From an uncultured Chitinophagaceae bacterium (GTDB lineage Bacteria > Bacteroidota > Bacteroidia > Chitinophagales > Chitinophagaceae), in the NCBI GenBank assembly GCA_936908745.1, contig CAKZFX010000014.1, forward strand, positions 240,998 through 304,997: DNA of 64,000 nucleotides, in the 5' to 3' direction. The notes below the pieces were generated by a model. The model saw nothing but the letters and a program-made list of their open reading frames with translations. It was not told the DNA's origin and made no database searches. The position numbers and the translations under genes were made by a program. The stretch's first letter is position 1. Each line of letters opens with the position of its first letter. Below are positions 1 through 8,205 of this stretch, one piece after another.

Positions 1-335
1 GCCAGTTGTTGTGCATAAGCGGCCGTTTCTTCCATGCTGATGCCGGCAATGGGGATCAACGGGCAAACGTCTGTGGCACCCATGCGTGGATGTTCACCTT
101 TATGTTTGCTCATGTCAATCAATTCCCCCGCTTTTTTTATGGCTAAAAAAGCCGCTTCTATCACCGCCTGCGGATGACCTACAAATGTTACAACCGTCCG
201 GTTCGTCGCTTTTCCCGGGTCTACATTCAACAAACGAACGCCTTCTACAGATTCTATTTGATCGGTAATCTGTTGGATGATCGCAAGATCATTTCCTTCG
301 CTGAAATTGGGTACACATTCGATGATTGGCTGCAT
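1..335 (-). CDS. ftcD: Glutamate formimidoyltransferase, N-terminal part (cut by window edge)
   Basis: Reading the minus strand from an ATG at 335 gives 111 codons that run off the left edge. The start MQPIIECVPNFSEG, then NVDPGKATNRTVVTFVG and DMSKHKGEHPRMGATDVCP, are the hallmark blocks of the formiminotransferase N-terminal subdomain. The enzyme moves the formimino group of N-formimino-L-glutamate to tetrahydrofolate, the last step of histidine breakdown after HutI. It is cytosolic. hutI lies about 4 kb away on the same strand and hutH/hutU near 50 kb. The C-terminal part, and whether a cyclodeaminase domain is fused, lie outside the window. Confidence 0.93.
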   Translation of the reverse strand, partial: MQPIIECVPNFSEGNDLAIIQQITDQIESVEGVRLLNVDPGKATNRTVVTFVGHPQAVIEAAFLAIKKAGELIDMSKHKGEHPRMGATDVCPLIPIAGISMEETAAYAQQL

Positions 336-874
336 GCAGGTTTGATTTGTATGCTAAGATATTGGAACTGGCGATAAAATCGATGATCGTATTCCACGAT
401 GCGTCCCTACGGGACGCCGCCCCGCCGCATTTTGCGGCTAACGACGAAATGTCCCTATGGGACATTCTCAATTAACGTTGGCAGTGTAAAGTAATTAATG
501 GAAGGTTTGCAAGGCGATCCATTGGAACGAGTTATTGGCAGCGTAATAATGTGAGATGGTTGCGTCCAATAGTACGCATCATTGGTAACAATGCCCCTAG
601 GGACATATCTTCGTTACGACAAAATCGTGTGTCAACAATATGTTCCGTAGGGAAGCACATAGCCGTCAGCGGGACGCATAATCCAATAACGCCGCAAATA
701 GGGTGAAAACAATGTCCCGTAGGGACATATCCTCGTTAACGACAAAGTCGTGTAAAAACAACATGTTCCGTAGGAACATATCGTGGGATCTATCAATTAG
801 CTTTTTCATATCCGTATGAATACTGATACGAACACGGCTTTTAATTCGTAAATTAGATATCAATCCCCTTCCCT
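336..874. repeat. REP-like palindrome cluster beside the RAYT-type transposase
   Basis: This 539-base gap has no convincing gene. It carries at least four clear short palindromes: 401-417 (GCGTCCC-TAC-GGGACGC), 448-466 (AATGTCCC-TAT-GGGACATT), 712-728 (ATGTCCC-GTA-GGGACAT) and 763-779 (ATGTTCC-GTA-GGAACAT). Degenerate copies lie near 591-606 and 640-655. A second small hairpin, ACGAC-AAA-GTCGT, sits between palindromes near 738-752, with a degenerate partner near 617-630. 601-655 and 722-777 are diverged direct copies of a composite unit. The layout resembles REP/BIME clusters seen beside REP-associated tyrosine transposases. Confidence 0.75.
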
Positions 875-1336
875 ATGGCCAACACTTATACTCAACTGCA
901 TATCCAGCTTGTATTCGCTGTCAAACACCGGGCTGCGCTCATCAAAGCCGAATGGAAAGACCGGCTTCATAAATACATCACCGGCATCGTTCAGCAAAAT
1001 GAACATAAGATGCTACAGGTAAACAGCATGCCTGATCATATCCATATTTTTATTGGAATGCGGCCGAAGCAATCCATTTCGGCCTTAGTGCAAAATATAA
1101 AAGCAGAAACAAGTAAATGGATAAATGCTAATGGCTTTTGCCAGTCATCCTTTGCATGGCAGGAAGGATTCGGCGCATTTTCCTATTCTATGAGCCATGT
1201 TCAAAATGTGATCCGTTATATTGAGAAGCAGGAAGAGCATCACAGGAAGCAAAGCTTTTTAGATGAATACCGGGAGTTGTTAAAACGATTTGAAATTGAG
1301 TATGACGATCAGTATGTGTTTAAAGAATTAGGTTGA
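875..1336 (+). CDS. IS200-like / REP-associated tyrosine transposase (Y1-type HUH)
   Basis: 153 residues, the usual size for the IS200/IS605 Y1 transposase domain. The HUH metal-binding motif is H55-I-H57 in PDHIHIF, and the likely nucleophile is Y115 followed four residues later by Q119 (YIEKQ), the same Y-x3-Q spacing as in IS608 TnpA. Such enzymes cut and join single-stranded DNA at hairpins. No TnpB/IscB partner is seen nearby and no clear IS ends were found. The upstream gap is full of palindromes, so this is better read as a domesticated RAYT than as an active insertion sequence. That reading is inference from context. Confidence 0.88.
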   Translation: MANTYTQLHIQLVFAVKHRAALIKAEWKDRLHKYITGIVQQNEHKMLQVNSMPDHIHIFIGMRPKQSISALVQNIKAETSKWINANGFCQSSFAWQEGFGAFSYSMSHVQNVIRYIEKQEEHHRKQSFLDEYRELLKRFEIEYDDQYVFKELG

Positions 1337-1459
1337 CCTTTTTCCATCATCTGCGCAATCAGCGGGAGATATCCTGTCGCATTCTCCCTGCTAATTAGTC
1401 TCAACCAACCCTGGTGCAGTAAAAAATGATTGTATAACTATGTGTATTAAAATGCCGGT

Positions 1460-2014
1460 ATGAGAAAGTTATCATCGTTTACATTTCTTACGCTGAATGG
1501 TTTTTACAAAGACATGGATAACAGCACCGCATGGCACCAGCATGATGCCGAAGGCGCTGCGTATTCAGAACAGGCGATGCAGTCGGAAAGTATTTTGCTG
1601 TTTGGACGTATTACCTATGAAATGATGTATAGTTTCTGGCCTGCGCCGATGGCGGCAGAGTTGTTTCCACAAGTAGCGGCCGGTATGAACAAGGCTGAGA
1701 AAATCGTTTACTCCAATACCTTGTCATCGGCCGAATGGAACAACACAAGTATCATTAAGGGAGATATTGTGGCTCAAACACAGCAATTAAAAACTACAAA
1801 AGGCAATGACCTTACTATCCTTGGCAGCGGCAGCCTTATTACTCAATTTACAGATGCAGGATTGATTTACAGTTACCAGTTTTTGATTGATCCGCTGGTA
1901 ATCGGCAACGGCGTGCCCATTTTTAATGGTATAAAAGAAAAGCTGGTATTGAAATTGGCCAGTCAACGTACTTTTAAAAACGGTGCTTTATTAGTTACGT
2001 ATGAGCGAAGTTAA
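1460..2014 (+). CDS. Dihydrofolate-reductase-like protein, RibD C-terminal family
   Basis: 184 residues matching the small stand-alone RibD-C proteins (YyaP/YwjB type). Visible landmarks are the N-terminal strand SSFTFLTLNGF, the FGRITYEMM block near residue 50 that follows the first nucleotide-binding helix, and LGSGSLITQF near residue 121, the glycine-rich NADPH-contacting loop. The fold binds NADPH, but the substrate of these small reductases is generally unknown and nothing here reveals it. It stands alone on the plus strand and ends four bases into the convergent lipoprotein gene, so the two 3' ends overlap. Confidence 0.85.
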   Translation: MRKLSSFTFLTLNGFYKDMDNSTAWHQHDAEGAAYSEQAMQSESILLFGRITYEMMYSFWPAPMAAELFPQVAAGMNKAEKIVYSNTLSSAEWNNTSIIKGDIVAQTQQLKTTKGNDLTILGSGSLITQFTDAGLIYSYQFLIDPLVIGNGVPIFNGIKEKLVLKLASQRTFKNGALLVTYERS

Positions 2015-2403
2015 CGATTGTGGCCTTGCTGCCTTTGTCTTCTCTTCTCTAGCTCAGGCCATGAGATTTTATAAAGATGAAATTCCCGCCATTCAGCCGT
2101 GTCACTTGTGCGGAAGATAAAACTGCGTTTGCTGCTGTCGATAATTCCCTGGCCATAGGTTCTGTACCTGCCTTTCTCCAGTTTGTTTACAAAATAAATG
2201 CTGTCGTTGGAGATCAGATAACGCCCCCGATCACTGTCAGGCATGGACAGTACACCCATTGCCGAAACTTTTAACGAGTAATGACCGTTTTTCCGCAGGA
2301 AAAAAAGCATATCGTGCAGCTTATGTGTCTCGGATGCTTCCATAATACGATGAGAACATCCGGCTATTGCAACAGCCCATACTAAAAGCATGAAGGCTTT
2401 CAT
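2011..2403 (-). CDS. Small predicted lipoprotein of unknown function
   Basis: 130 residues. The N-terminus MKAFMLLVWAVAIAGCSH is a lipoprotein signal with a plausible lipobox ending at Cys16, so the mature protein should sit on a membrane facing the periplasm. The rest (SLKVSAMGVLSMPDSDRGRYLI, then a basic tail ending KRRQRQQGHNR) is soluble and contains beta-strand-like segments; no family was recognised. Its ATG at 2403 overlaps the stop of the pentapeptide gene upstream by four bases, so the two are probably cotranscribed and translationally coupled. Confidence 0.65.
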   Translation of the reverse strand: MKAFMLLVWAVAIAGCSHRIMEASETHKLHDMLFFLRKNGHYSLKVSAMGVLSMPDSDRGRYLISNDSIYFVNKLEKGRYRTYGQGIIDSSKRSFIFRTSDTAEWREFHLYKISWPELEKRRQRQQGHNR

Positions 2404-2960
2404 GATATATCAATATTGTATTTGGTCAATAAACCTGCTAACCGGTCAACCGAAAACTTTGCTTTTTTAATCTTGTTTTGTTCGGGGTCGATACGATAAT
2501 TGATGGCTGAACGAAAATCTGCTTTTTCCAAAACCGTATTGTCAAACACGGCGTCCAGCAAATCGCAGTTGGCAAAACTGCTGCCACTAAGATCGGCTTC
2601 TGTAAAGTCCACTTCATGCAGATTACAGCCGGTAAAAGCTGTGTTCTTTAGTTTCCGTTTATAGAAAGAAGAAAGATGCAGGTTGCATTGTTCAAAAGAA
2701 ACAGAGAACAGGTAGTCGTTACAGTTTTCAAAGTGTAAACCCGCCATTTTGCAATGTTTAAAGGCTACTGTGTTCAGCGTGGTGTTTGAAAGCGTGGCAA
2801 GACTCAGGTTGCAATTATCAAACACACAGTCCGTAAAATTAAAATCAGCAAAGCTTGCATTGCCAAAGTCGCAATGCACAAACGTGCATTCTTCATAGTC
2901 GCCTTTGGGTAAAGTTGTTAGCTTTTCAAAAGTTTTGCTTTCTGTATAGGCTCGTTCCAC
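2400..2960 (-). CDS. Pentapeptide-repeat protein, Qnr-like
   Basis: 186 residues built of five-residue units with a central Phe or Leu and small residues at -2 (CTFVHCDFGNASFADFNF and onward), which form a right-handed quadrilateral beta-helix. The end, IDPEQNKIKKAKFS, resembles the conserved C-terminal capping segment of Qnr and related gyrase-protecting proteins, where the helix dimerises. Some proteins of this shape shield DNA gyrase by mimicking B-form DNA; others have no known role. The start is GTG at 2960: an in-frame stop lies just upstream and no earlier ATG exists. It is followed by a lipoprotein gene overlapping by four bases. Confidence 0.82.
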   Translation of the reverse strand: MERAYTESKTFEKLTTLPKGDYEECTFVHCDFGNASFADFNFTDCVFDNCNLSLATLSNTTLNTVAFKHCKMAGLHFENCNDYLFSVSFEQCNLHLSSFYKRKLKNTAFTGCNLHEVDFTEADLSGSSFANCDLLDAVFDNTVLEKADFRSAINYRIDPEQNKIKKAKFSVDRLAGLLTKYNIDIS

Positions 2961-2986
2961 GGCAATATATTAATTGGAAAAACAAG

Positions 2987-4216
2987 TTACAGTATATCGG
3001 CCCGTTCAACAAACTGTCCTTCTTCCACCACCTGTTCCGGTTTCTTTTTGTAAAAGATCATGCCCAGTGCCATGATCACACCGGTGGTAAGGATCACAAA
3101 AAACAGGATGCCTTCATTAAAAGTGTTCAGTTTCATCGTTCCCGGTATTTTATAAAAAAGAACGATGGTGATCAGCCCGCGGGGAATAAAAAAGGCTTCG
3201 GGAAACATATTTGTTTTAAGAAAGAAACGCAGGTATAACAACCGCACGCAGAATAAAGCCAGCACGATCAGGCTTCCAATTATAATTACCTCTGTTTCGC
3301 CCAGGAATTTCAATGAAATCGAAAATCCAAATAACATAAAGAAGAAGGTACGGACCAGGAACGAGGTTTCGGCCGTAATGGAATGCAGCAAATGCCGGGT
3401 AGCGTCCACTTCCGATGAAGGAAAGTGTTTTTCGAGTTTAGGGCGGGCAATTTTTTCCCAGTTATTGATCAGCAAACCAAACACCAGTATGATCAGCAAC
3501 GAAGGCAGGTGCATTATTTTTCCCCCTTCATAAATAAGGATCAATAATGAGAAGATGAGAAAGAATTTGATGTTCAGTTTTGTTTTTGCAAGAATAAACA
3601 GCAACAGGAAAGACAGCAACACCGATAAAATAACCGATAACAAAATGCTGCCGCCAAATACAGCAAAGGATTTAAACCCAAAACTATTGTTGGCTGCAAA
3701 GAAACTGAATACGATAATACCGATGATATCTGAAAAAGAGGCTTCGTAGATCAGGAATTCCCTTTTTTGTTCGGTCAGCGGGTGCAGGCTTGGGATAACG
3801 ATAGAGCTGCTCATGATCGAAAGCGGTATGGCATAGATCAGGCAATTTAAAACAGGCTCGTTCAGCCAATAGTAGAGCAAGGCTGTTATCAACCCGGCAG
3901 AGATCAAAAGGATAATTAAGGCCGATAAGAAGGAATCCCGGATCGTTTTTACTTTTTCCCGTCCCAGTTTCAGGTCAAGCCCCGCTTCCAGCACGATCAT
4001 GATCAACCCGACCACGCCCAGCGATTCGACCAACTGCTCCGAAAAACTGATGTTCATTTCATACGCATCGGCAACCGCCCGGAAACCAATACCGGCGAAC
4101 AGTAACAATAAAACAGAGGGTACACGTACATACCTGCTGAGGATGGAGAACAGGTAAGAAAGTACCACCAATGCACACACCGCTATTAATAATTCTTCCG
4201 TATTCAAATTGCCCAT
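2987..4216 (-). CDS. Cation:proton antiporter (Na+/H+ exchanger family)
   Basis: 409 residues with about a dozen hydrophobic segments, typical of the membrane part of CPA-superfamily exchangers. The block VLEAGLDLKLGREK near residue 75 and the SIMSSSIVIPSLHP segment near 135 match the ion-binding core of NhaP/KefB-like antiporters. It should exchange Na+ or K+ for H+ across the inner membrane. The C-terminus ends right after the last helix (a short charged tail EQVVEEGQFVERADIL), so no TrkA-type regulatory domain is attached. It follows hutI on the same strand at a distance of about 20 bases; no functional link is evident. Confidence 0.85.
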   Translation of the reverse strand: MGNLNTEELLIAVCALVVLSYLFSILSRYVRVPSVLLLLFAGIGFRAVADAYEMNISFSEQLVESLGVVGLIMIVLEAGLDLKLGREKVKTIRDSFLSALIILLISAGLITALLYYWLNEPVLNCLIYAIPLSIMSSSIVIPSLHPLTEQKREFLIYEASFSDIIGIIVFSFFAANNSFGFKSFAVFGGSILLSVILSVLLSFLLLFILAKTKLNIKFFLIFSLLILIYEGGKIMHLPSLLIILVFGLLINNWEKIARPKLEKHFPSSEVDATRHLLHSITAETSFLVRTFFFMLFGFSISLKFLGETEVIIIGSLIVLALFCVRLLYLRFFLKTNMFPEAFFIPRGLITIVLFYKIPGTMKLNTFNEGILFFVILTTGVIMALGMIFYKKKPEQVVEEGQFVERADIL

Positions 4217-4235
4217 AGGAACAAGGTTTAAAAAA

Positions 4236-5480
4236 CTAAGAAATAAATTGACCGTTGATCATTACCCTGTCAATTAAATTGTTGCCAAAGGCATAAGGCA
4301 GGTAAGCGAGTGAAGGGATCTTTTTGGTAAAAATGAGATGGGCCTTTTTACCAACAGTAATACTTCCCAGTTCGTTTTCAACTTCCATGGCATACGCAGC
4401 ATTCATAGTGGCAGCATTTATTGCTTCTTCGGGTAACATTTTCATCTGGATACAGCTCATTGCCACGACAAGGTTCATATTGCCGGAGGGCGATGAGCCG
4501 GGATTATAATCGGAAGCCAGCGCAATGGCACAACCTGCATCAATCAGTTGCCGCGCCGGCTGAAAAGGCATACGTAAAAAGAACGCAGCCGTTGGCAACA
4601 ATGTACCGATTGTTGATGAATTGGCCAATGTTTGAATCGCATCTTCATCCATTGTTTCCAAATGGTCAACAGAAACAGCGCCCAGCTTCACTCCTGCTTG
4701 TGTGCCTCCCGAAAGATTTAACTGGTTAGCATGTATCTTGGGTTTGAGGCCATATTCCAAGCCGGCTTTGCAGATCGTTTCGGTTTCAGCAGCAGAGAAA
4801 AAGCCGTCTTCGCAAAAGACGTCTATATAGTCCGCTAAACCTTCTTTGGCAATCACCGGCAGCATTTCATGGATGATGAGATCAATATATCCCTGGTGAT
4901 TTTCTTTGTAAGCTACCGGGTACGTATGTGCACCGAGGAAAGTAGCTTTTACCGGAACCGGCGACACTTTTTTCAGTTGCTTGATCACCCGCAGCATTTT
5001 CAGTTCGCCTTCCACGCTTAATCCATAACCGCTTTTTATTTCAATAGCACCGGTGCCGAGTTTGATTAGTTCATTTAACCGTGTTTGTGCCGAAAAAAAC
5101 AACTCTTCTTCTGTGGCCGATGCGATCTTATTAGCAGAGTTTAAAATACCGCCACCTTTCGCCGCGATTTCTGCATAGCTCATGCCCTGTAGTTTGTATA
5201 CAAATTCTTCTTCACGGCTGGCAGCAAATACCAAATGGGTATGTGAATCGCACCAGCAAGGCAATACAAACTGGCCGGAAGCATCCACCATTGTATCTAT
5301 TTGCAGTTGTTGTGATGAAAGGTCTTTCATTTCGCCATAGGCAGCAATGATTCCATCCTTTACCAGCAACCATGCGTTTTTCAACGAAGGCAATTGCGCC
5401 AGCGCAGTGCCACGCAATAATTCATTGGCTGTTCTTGTTCCGGTAAGCTGTGCAATATTGGTGATGAGTATGGCAGACAT
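4236..5480 (-). CDS. hutI: Imidazolonepropionase
   Basis: 414 residues, normal for HutI. This amidohydrolase-fold enzyme opens 4-imidazolone-5-propanoate to N-formimino-L-glutamate, the third step of histidine degradation. Metal ligands are visible: H80-T-H82 in CDSHTH, H185 in LGAHTYP, H250 in KIHANQL and the catalytic Asp324 in ASDYNPGSSP. Its ATG at 5480 is preceded by a leader that holds a TATCTTTG promoter box and a terminator-like hairpin. The next enzyme, ftcD, is on the same strand about 4 kb away with unrelated genes between. Confidence 0.96.
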   Translation of the reverse strand: MSAILITNIAQLTGTRTANELLRGTALAQLPSLKNAWLLVKDGIIAAYGEMKDLSSQQLQIDTMVDASGQFVLPCWCDSHTHLVFAASREEEFVYKLQGMSYAEIAAKGGGILNSANKIASATEEELFFSAQTRLNELIKLGTGAIEIKSGYGLSVEGELKMLRVIKQLKKVSPVPVKATFLGAHTYPVAYKENHQGYIDLIIHEMLPVIAKEGLADYIDVFCEDGFFSAAETETICKAGLEYGLKPKIHANQLNLSGGTQAGVKLGAVSVDHLETMDEDAIQTLANSSTIGTLLPTAAFFLRMPFQPARQLIDAGCAIALASDYNPGSSPSGNMNLVVAMSCIQMKMLPEEAINAATMNAAYAMEVENELGSITVGKKAHLIFTKKIPSLAYLPYAFGNNLIDRVMINGQFIS

Positions 5481-5492
5481 AGCCGCAAGGTA

Positions 5493-5524
5493 TAAAAAAA
5501 AATGCGCCCCGGTCAGAGCGCATT
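5493..5524 (-). terminator. Hairpin with T-run between the 5547-6482 gene and hutI
   Basis: On the minus strand the arms AATGCGC and GCGCATT (5518-5524 and 5501-5507) enclose ten bases and are followed by eight T residues, a good intrinsic terminator. It lies after the stop of the lipoprotein gene at 5547, but also downstream of a TATCTTTG promoter box at 5531-5538, so it would sit in the hutI leader RNA. Confidence 0.75.
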
Positions 5525-5525
5525 C

Positions 5526-5545
5526 TTCTACAAAGATACGAAAAA
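5526..5545 (-). promoter_or_regulatory. TAnnTTTG promoter, probably for hutI
   Basis: The minus-strand sequence TTTTTCGTATCTTTGTAGAA contains an exact Bacteroidota -7 box TATCTTTG (5531-5538), with ATTG about 17 bases upstream as a possible -33 element. The identical 20-mer occurs again at 53123-53142, also directly followed by a terminator hairpin. Confidence 0.6.
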
Positions 5546-5546
5546 T

Positions 5547-6482
5547 TTAGTAAGGCAATATTGTAGTGTGTGTGTTGCCATTGGCGGCAGTCAGCACAAT
5601 TTTCATGTAATAAGAATTAGTGCCGGGGCAGGATGTCGGGTTGCCTTGCGCATCCAGGCCAAATGTAACGTCTGTGGTAAATGCCTGCGTAAGATGTTTT
5701 ACCCATCCCCTTGTGATACGGAAATTACAGTCCTGGCGGATAACGATCGGTTCTCTTGTGGAAGTACGGAAGCTACGGCCAAAACGATTTGTTCCCCACT
5801 CAGCAATATTGGTGGCATCGCCATCGGTATGTGTACCGCGGATGCTGATCACAATACCATTATTGTACGTAAACACTCTTTGTTTGGCGATCTGCCAGGT
5901 GCGTTCTGAACCGTTATCAAACTTCACCGACATATTGTTGCTGGTAACGGTGTGGGTGATCTGGTTCAATGTAGGAAGATTGACCAGTAAACCACCGCTT
6001 ACGTTTGTATAGGTTTTAGTACCGTTGAAGGTCACGCTTTTGTTATCACGCACACGGGTGATTTTGAAATTCTGGAAGCTGACATTTACCGATGCGCCAG
6101 CATTTCTCCAGCGGGTGCCTTGTGCCATTGAAACAACGATAACGCCGGTGCGGGTACGGTTGCCAAGGCAATTGGTGCCGTTAAAAGTAATGGTGATCGT
6201 TCTTGGGTTGGCAGTCGTATCCACCACCACTGTGGCATCGCAGATAATAGATTGCACCTGTTCACCCCTGCCTGTGAAACCTTGTGTTGATTCCAACTGA
6301 CCGTCAATATCAGTAAGAGCGGCTTCCGATTCTCCCGAAAAGAAATTTTCGTCGTCCGAATGCGTCGACGCTTCTGTTTCAATAGTGGCGTTTTGATCGT
6401 CGTCTGCATTTTTTTGGCAAGCCGTAAATAAAAGGGATGTGGTTGCAGCAGCAACCGCTATCAACAATAGTTTAGCTTTCAT
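5547..6482 (-). CDS. Secreted lipoprotein of unknown function
   Basis: 311 residues from the ATG at 6482; the longer reading from 6557 uses TTG and adds an unlikely hydrophilic extension. MKAKLLLIAVAAATTSLLFTACQKN is a lipoprotein signal with lipobox FTAC. After an acidic linker (NADDDQNATIETEAS) follows a beta-rich body with repeated Thr/Val/Asn-rich strands (TFNGTNCLGNRTRTGVIVV, FNGTKTYTNVSGGL), suggesting a surface-facing beta-sandwich. No named family was recognised. It is monocistronic and ends at a strong terminator. Confidence 0.7.
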   Translation of the reverse strand: MKAKLLLIAVAAATTSLLFTACQKNADDDQNATIETEASTHSDDENFFSGESEAALTDIDGQLESTQGFTGRGEQVQSIICDATVVVDTTANPRTITITFNGTNCLGNRTRTGVIVVSMAQGTRWRNAGASVNVSFQNFKITRVRDNKSVTFNGTKTYTNVSGGLLVNLPTLNQITHTVTSNNMSVKFDNGSERTWQIAKQRVFTYNNGIVISIRGTHTDGDATNIAEWGTNRFGRSFRTSTREPIVIRQDCNFRITRGWVKHLTQAFTTDVTFGLDAQGNPTSCPGTNSYYMKIVLTAANGNTHTTILPY

Positions 6483-6751
6483 TGTGTAGTGTGTTTGGGT
6501 TTTAAATGGACCACCTGTTTGTCCAAAGTGGTTTTGTTTGTTGTTAGTGACGGTCAATAGACCTCGCAGGGTTGCGAGGGTTTAACAACCCATTCAAATT
6601 TATTTTTATAACTCTTCTAAAACGGCGTTCCCGGCTTTTTAGTACCCCGCCGGGGATCGTAGAATTACTTTGATACAGCCGATACAATTATTTCTGATAT
6701 AGTGTTGATTTCTTATTCTTTAGGATATTTGCAGCGAATTAAACAGAACAG

Positions 6752-7732
6752 ATGAGAATAGCGATAAATGGAATGGGCCGCATCGGCCGGCTGCTTTTCA
6801 GGCGATTGGTCGGGCACCCGGGCATTGAACTGGTGGCTGTAAACGATATCATGCCTTCAGACAATCTTGTGTACCTGTTGAAATATGATTCGGTGTACGG
6901 CACTTTTGCCGGTCCACAGCTCGGGGATGGCCATATTGTATGCGACGGGAAAAAAGTGGCCGTGTTTAACCAGGCCAGTCCTTCTTCCCTGCCCTGGAAA
7001 GACCTCGGTGTGGATGTGGTGCTGGAATGTTCCGGGAAATTTGCTGATCAGAATGGCGCAGGACTGCATTTGCAGGCGGGGGCTAAAAAAGTATTGTTGT
7101 CAACCACCGGGTCGGATGATATACCACTGGCGATTTATGGATTTAACCAGAATGGCGCTATTAAAGATGCCCCGGTCATTTCGCCGGGTGGCTGTATGAC
7201 GAATTGTTCTGTTCATGTCATTTACATTTTAAATGCCATCGGCATCCGCAGCATACAGGTGAATATGCTGCATTCCTATACATCAAGACAGGAGCTGGTA
7301 GATGCGCCGCACAAAGATTTCAGGCGTGGACGGGCGGCAGCTGAATCTATTATTCCTGTTGAGATTGATTTATACCAGTCGCTTGAACGGGTGTTGCCGG
7401 GTATGAAAGGGAAAATTGCTACGGTGTCCACCCGTGTGCCGGTAGCCAACGGAGCGATGGCCGATTTTACGGTGCAATTAAATCGAGAAACAACGGTAGC
7501 AGAGGTAAACGAGCTGTTCAGGAAATCTGCCGCTAATGAATTCAAAGGGATCCTGGATTATACGGAAGAACCGCTGGTGTCGCTGGACATAAAAGGCAAT
7601 ACGCATTCCTGTGTTATTGATGGCACATTAACATCTGTTATCGGCAACCACCTCAAAGTGATCGCATGGTTTGATAATGAGTATGGTTTTACCAGCCGCA
7701 TGATTGACTGGCTTGACTCATGGAAAAAGTAA
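6752..7732 (+). CDS. GAPDH-family dehydrogenase, divergent (erythrose-4-phosphate dehydrogenase-like)
   Basis: 326 residues with the full GAPDH fold: the Rossmann start IAINGMGRIGR, Asp32 in VAVND (favouring NAD+), the catalytic Cys148 in GGCMTNC and His174 in HSYTS. Two parts differ from glycolytic GAPDH. The usual SCTTNC reads GCMTNC, and the phosphate-binding TGAAKA loop is replaced by IIPVEIDLYQS (from residue 200). ESIIPVE, ILDYTEEPLVSLD and CVIDGT resemble Epd (erythrose-4-phosphate dehydrogenase) at the same places. It stands alone and ends two bases before a convergent gene. GAPDH family membership is certain; the substrate is not. Confidence 0.88.
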   Translation: MRIAINGMGRIGRLLFRRLVGHPGIELVAVNDIMPSDNLVYLLKYDSVYGTFAGPQLGDGHIVCDGKKVAVFNQASPSSLPWKDLGVDVVLECSGKFADQNGAGLHLQAGAKKVLLSTTGSDDIPLAIYGFNQNGAIKDAPVISPGGCMTNCSVHVIYILNAIGIRSIQVNMLHSYTSRQELVDAPHKDFRRGRAAAESIIPVEIDLYQSLERVLPGMKGKIATVSTRVPVANGAMADFTVQLNRETTVAEVNELFRKSAANEFKGILDYTEEPLVSLDIKGNTHSCVIDGTLTSVIGNHLKVIAWFDNEYGFTSRMIDWLDSWKK

Positions 7733-7734
7733 GC

Positions 7735-8205
7735 TTATAAACCATCCATACTTCGCCGGTAATCGTATTGCAGGTCTTCGTGGATAGCTGACAACACACT
7801 GTTGATCTTTTTCAACTGGCCGAGGTATAAGTTATTGATGATGGGATTTTGTTTGATGGGAATGCCTGACTCTTTTAACTGACGGCAGAAATAAATGCGT
7901 AATTCAATTTCTGTTTCCTTCTCTGCGCTGTAGCGGCAATATTTATTGATGATGCGCACGATTTTTCGCAGGCTTTTTTTAGCAAAATAAAGTTGGGAAA
8001 CATTGATGGCTGAAAACAGTTCGTCTATTTCATTTTTGACACTTTGAATAAATCCCTGTTCATCATTGGCCTCAAATAAAAGATAAGTAAGCAGTTCCTT
8101 GTTTTCTTTTTTAAACCGTGCCAGACGCAGGCATAATTCAACCAGGCGGGCCGGCTTCTCTCCTGCCAATTCTTGTTTCAATTCCTGTACCGTCGCTGTT
8201 TTCAT
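7735..8205 (-). CDS. Conserved-looking helical protein of unknown function
   Basis: 156 residues from the ATG at 8205, where MKTATVQELKQELAG looks like a natural start; the reading from 8256 adds an atypical hydrophobic stretch. The protein is predicted almost wholly alpha-helical and Lys/Glu/Leu-rich (FAKKSLRKIVRIINKYCRY), with no signal peptide or membrane segment, so it is probably cytosolic. No family was recognised. It converges on the dehydrogenase gene with a two-base gap. Its upstream region is the dense repeat block at 8206-8551. Confidence 0.65.
   Translation of the reverse strand: MKTATVQELKQELAGEKPARLVELCLRLARFKKENKELLTYLLFEANDEQGFIQSVKNEIDELFSAINVSQLYFAKKSLRKIVRIINKYCRYSAEKETEIELRIYFCRQLKESGIPIKQNPIINNLYLGQLKKINSVLSAIHEDLQYDYRRSMDGL

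Noticed and set aside
395..790. Palindrome cluster as a possible CRISPR array
   Set aside because: Unit lengths and gaps are irregular, the units are self-complementary REP-like palindromes, and no cas gene is present.
666..863. 65-codon minus-strand frame upstream of the transposase
   Set aside because: It runs through the palindromic repeats, has no domain or signal feature, and its amino-acid make-up follows the repeat.
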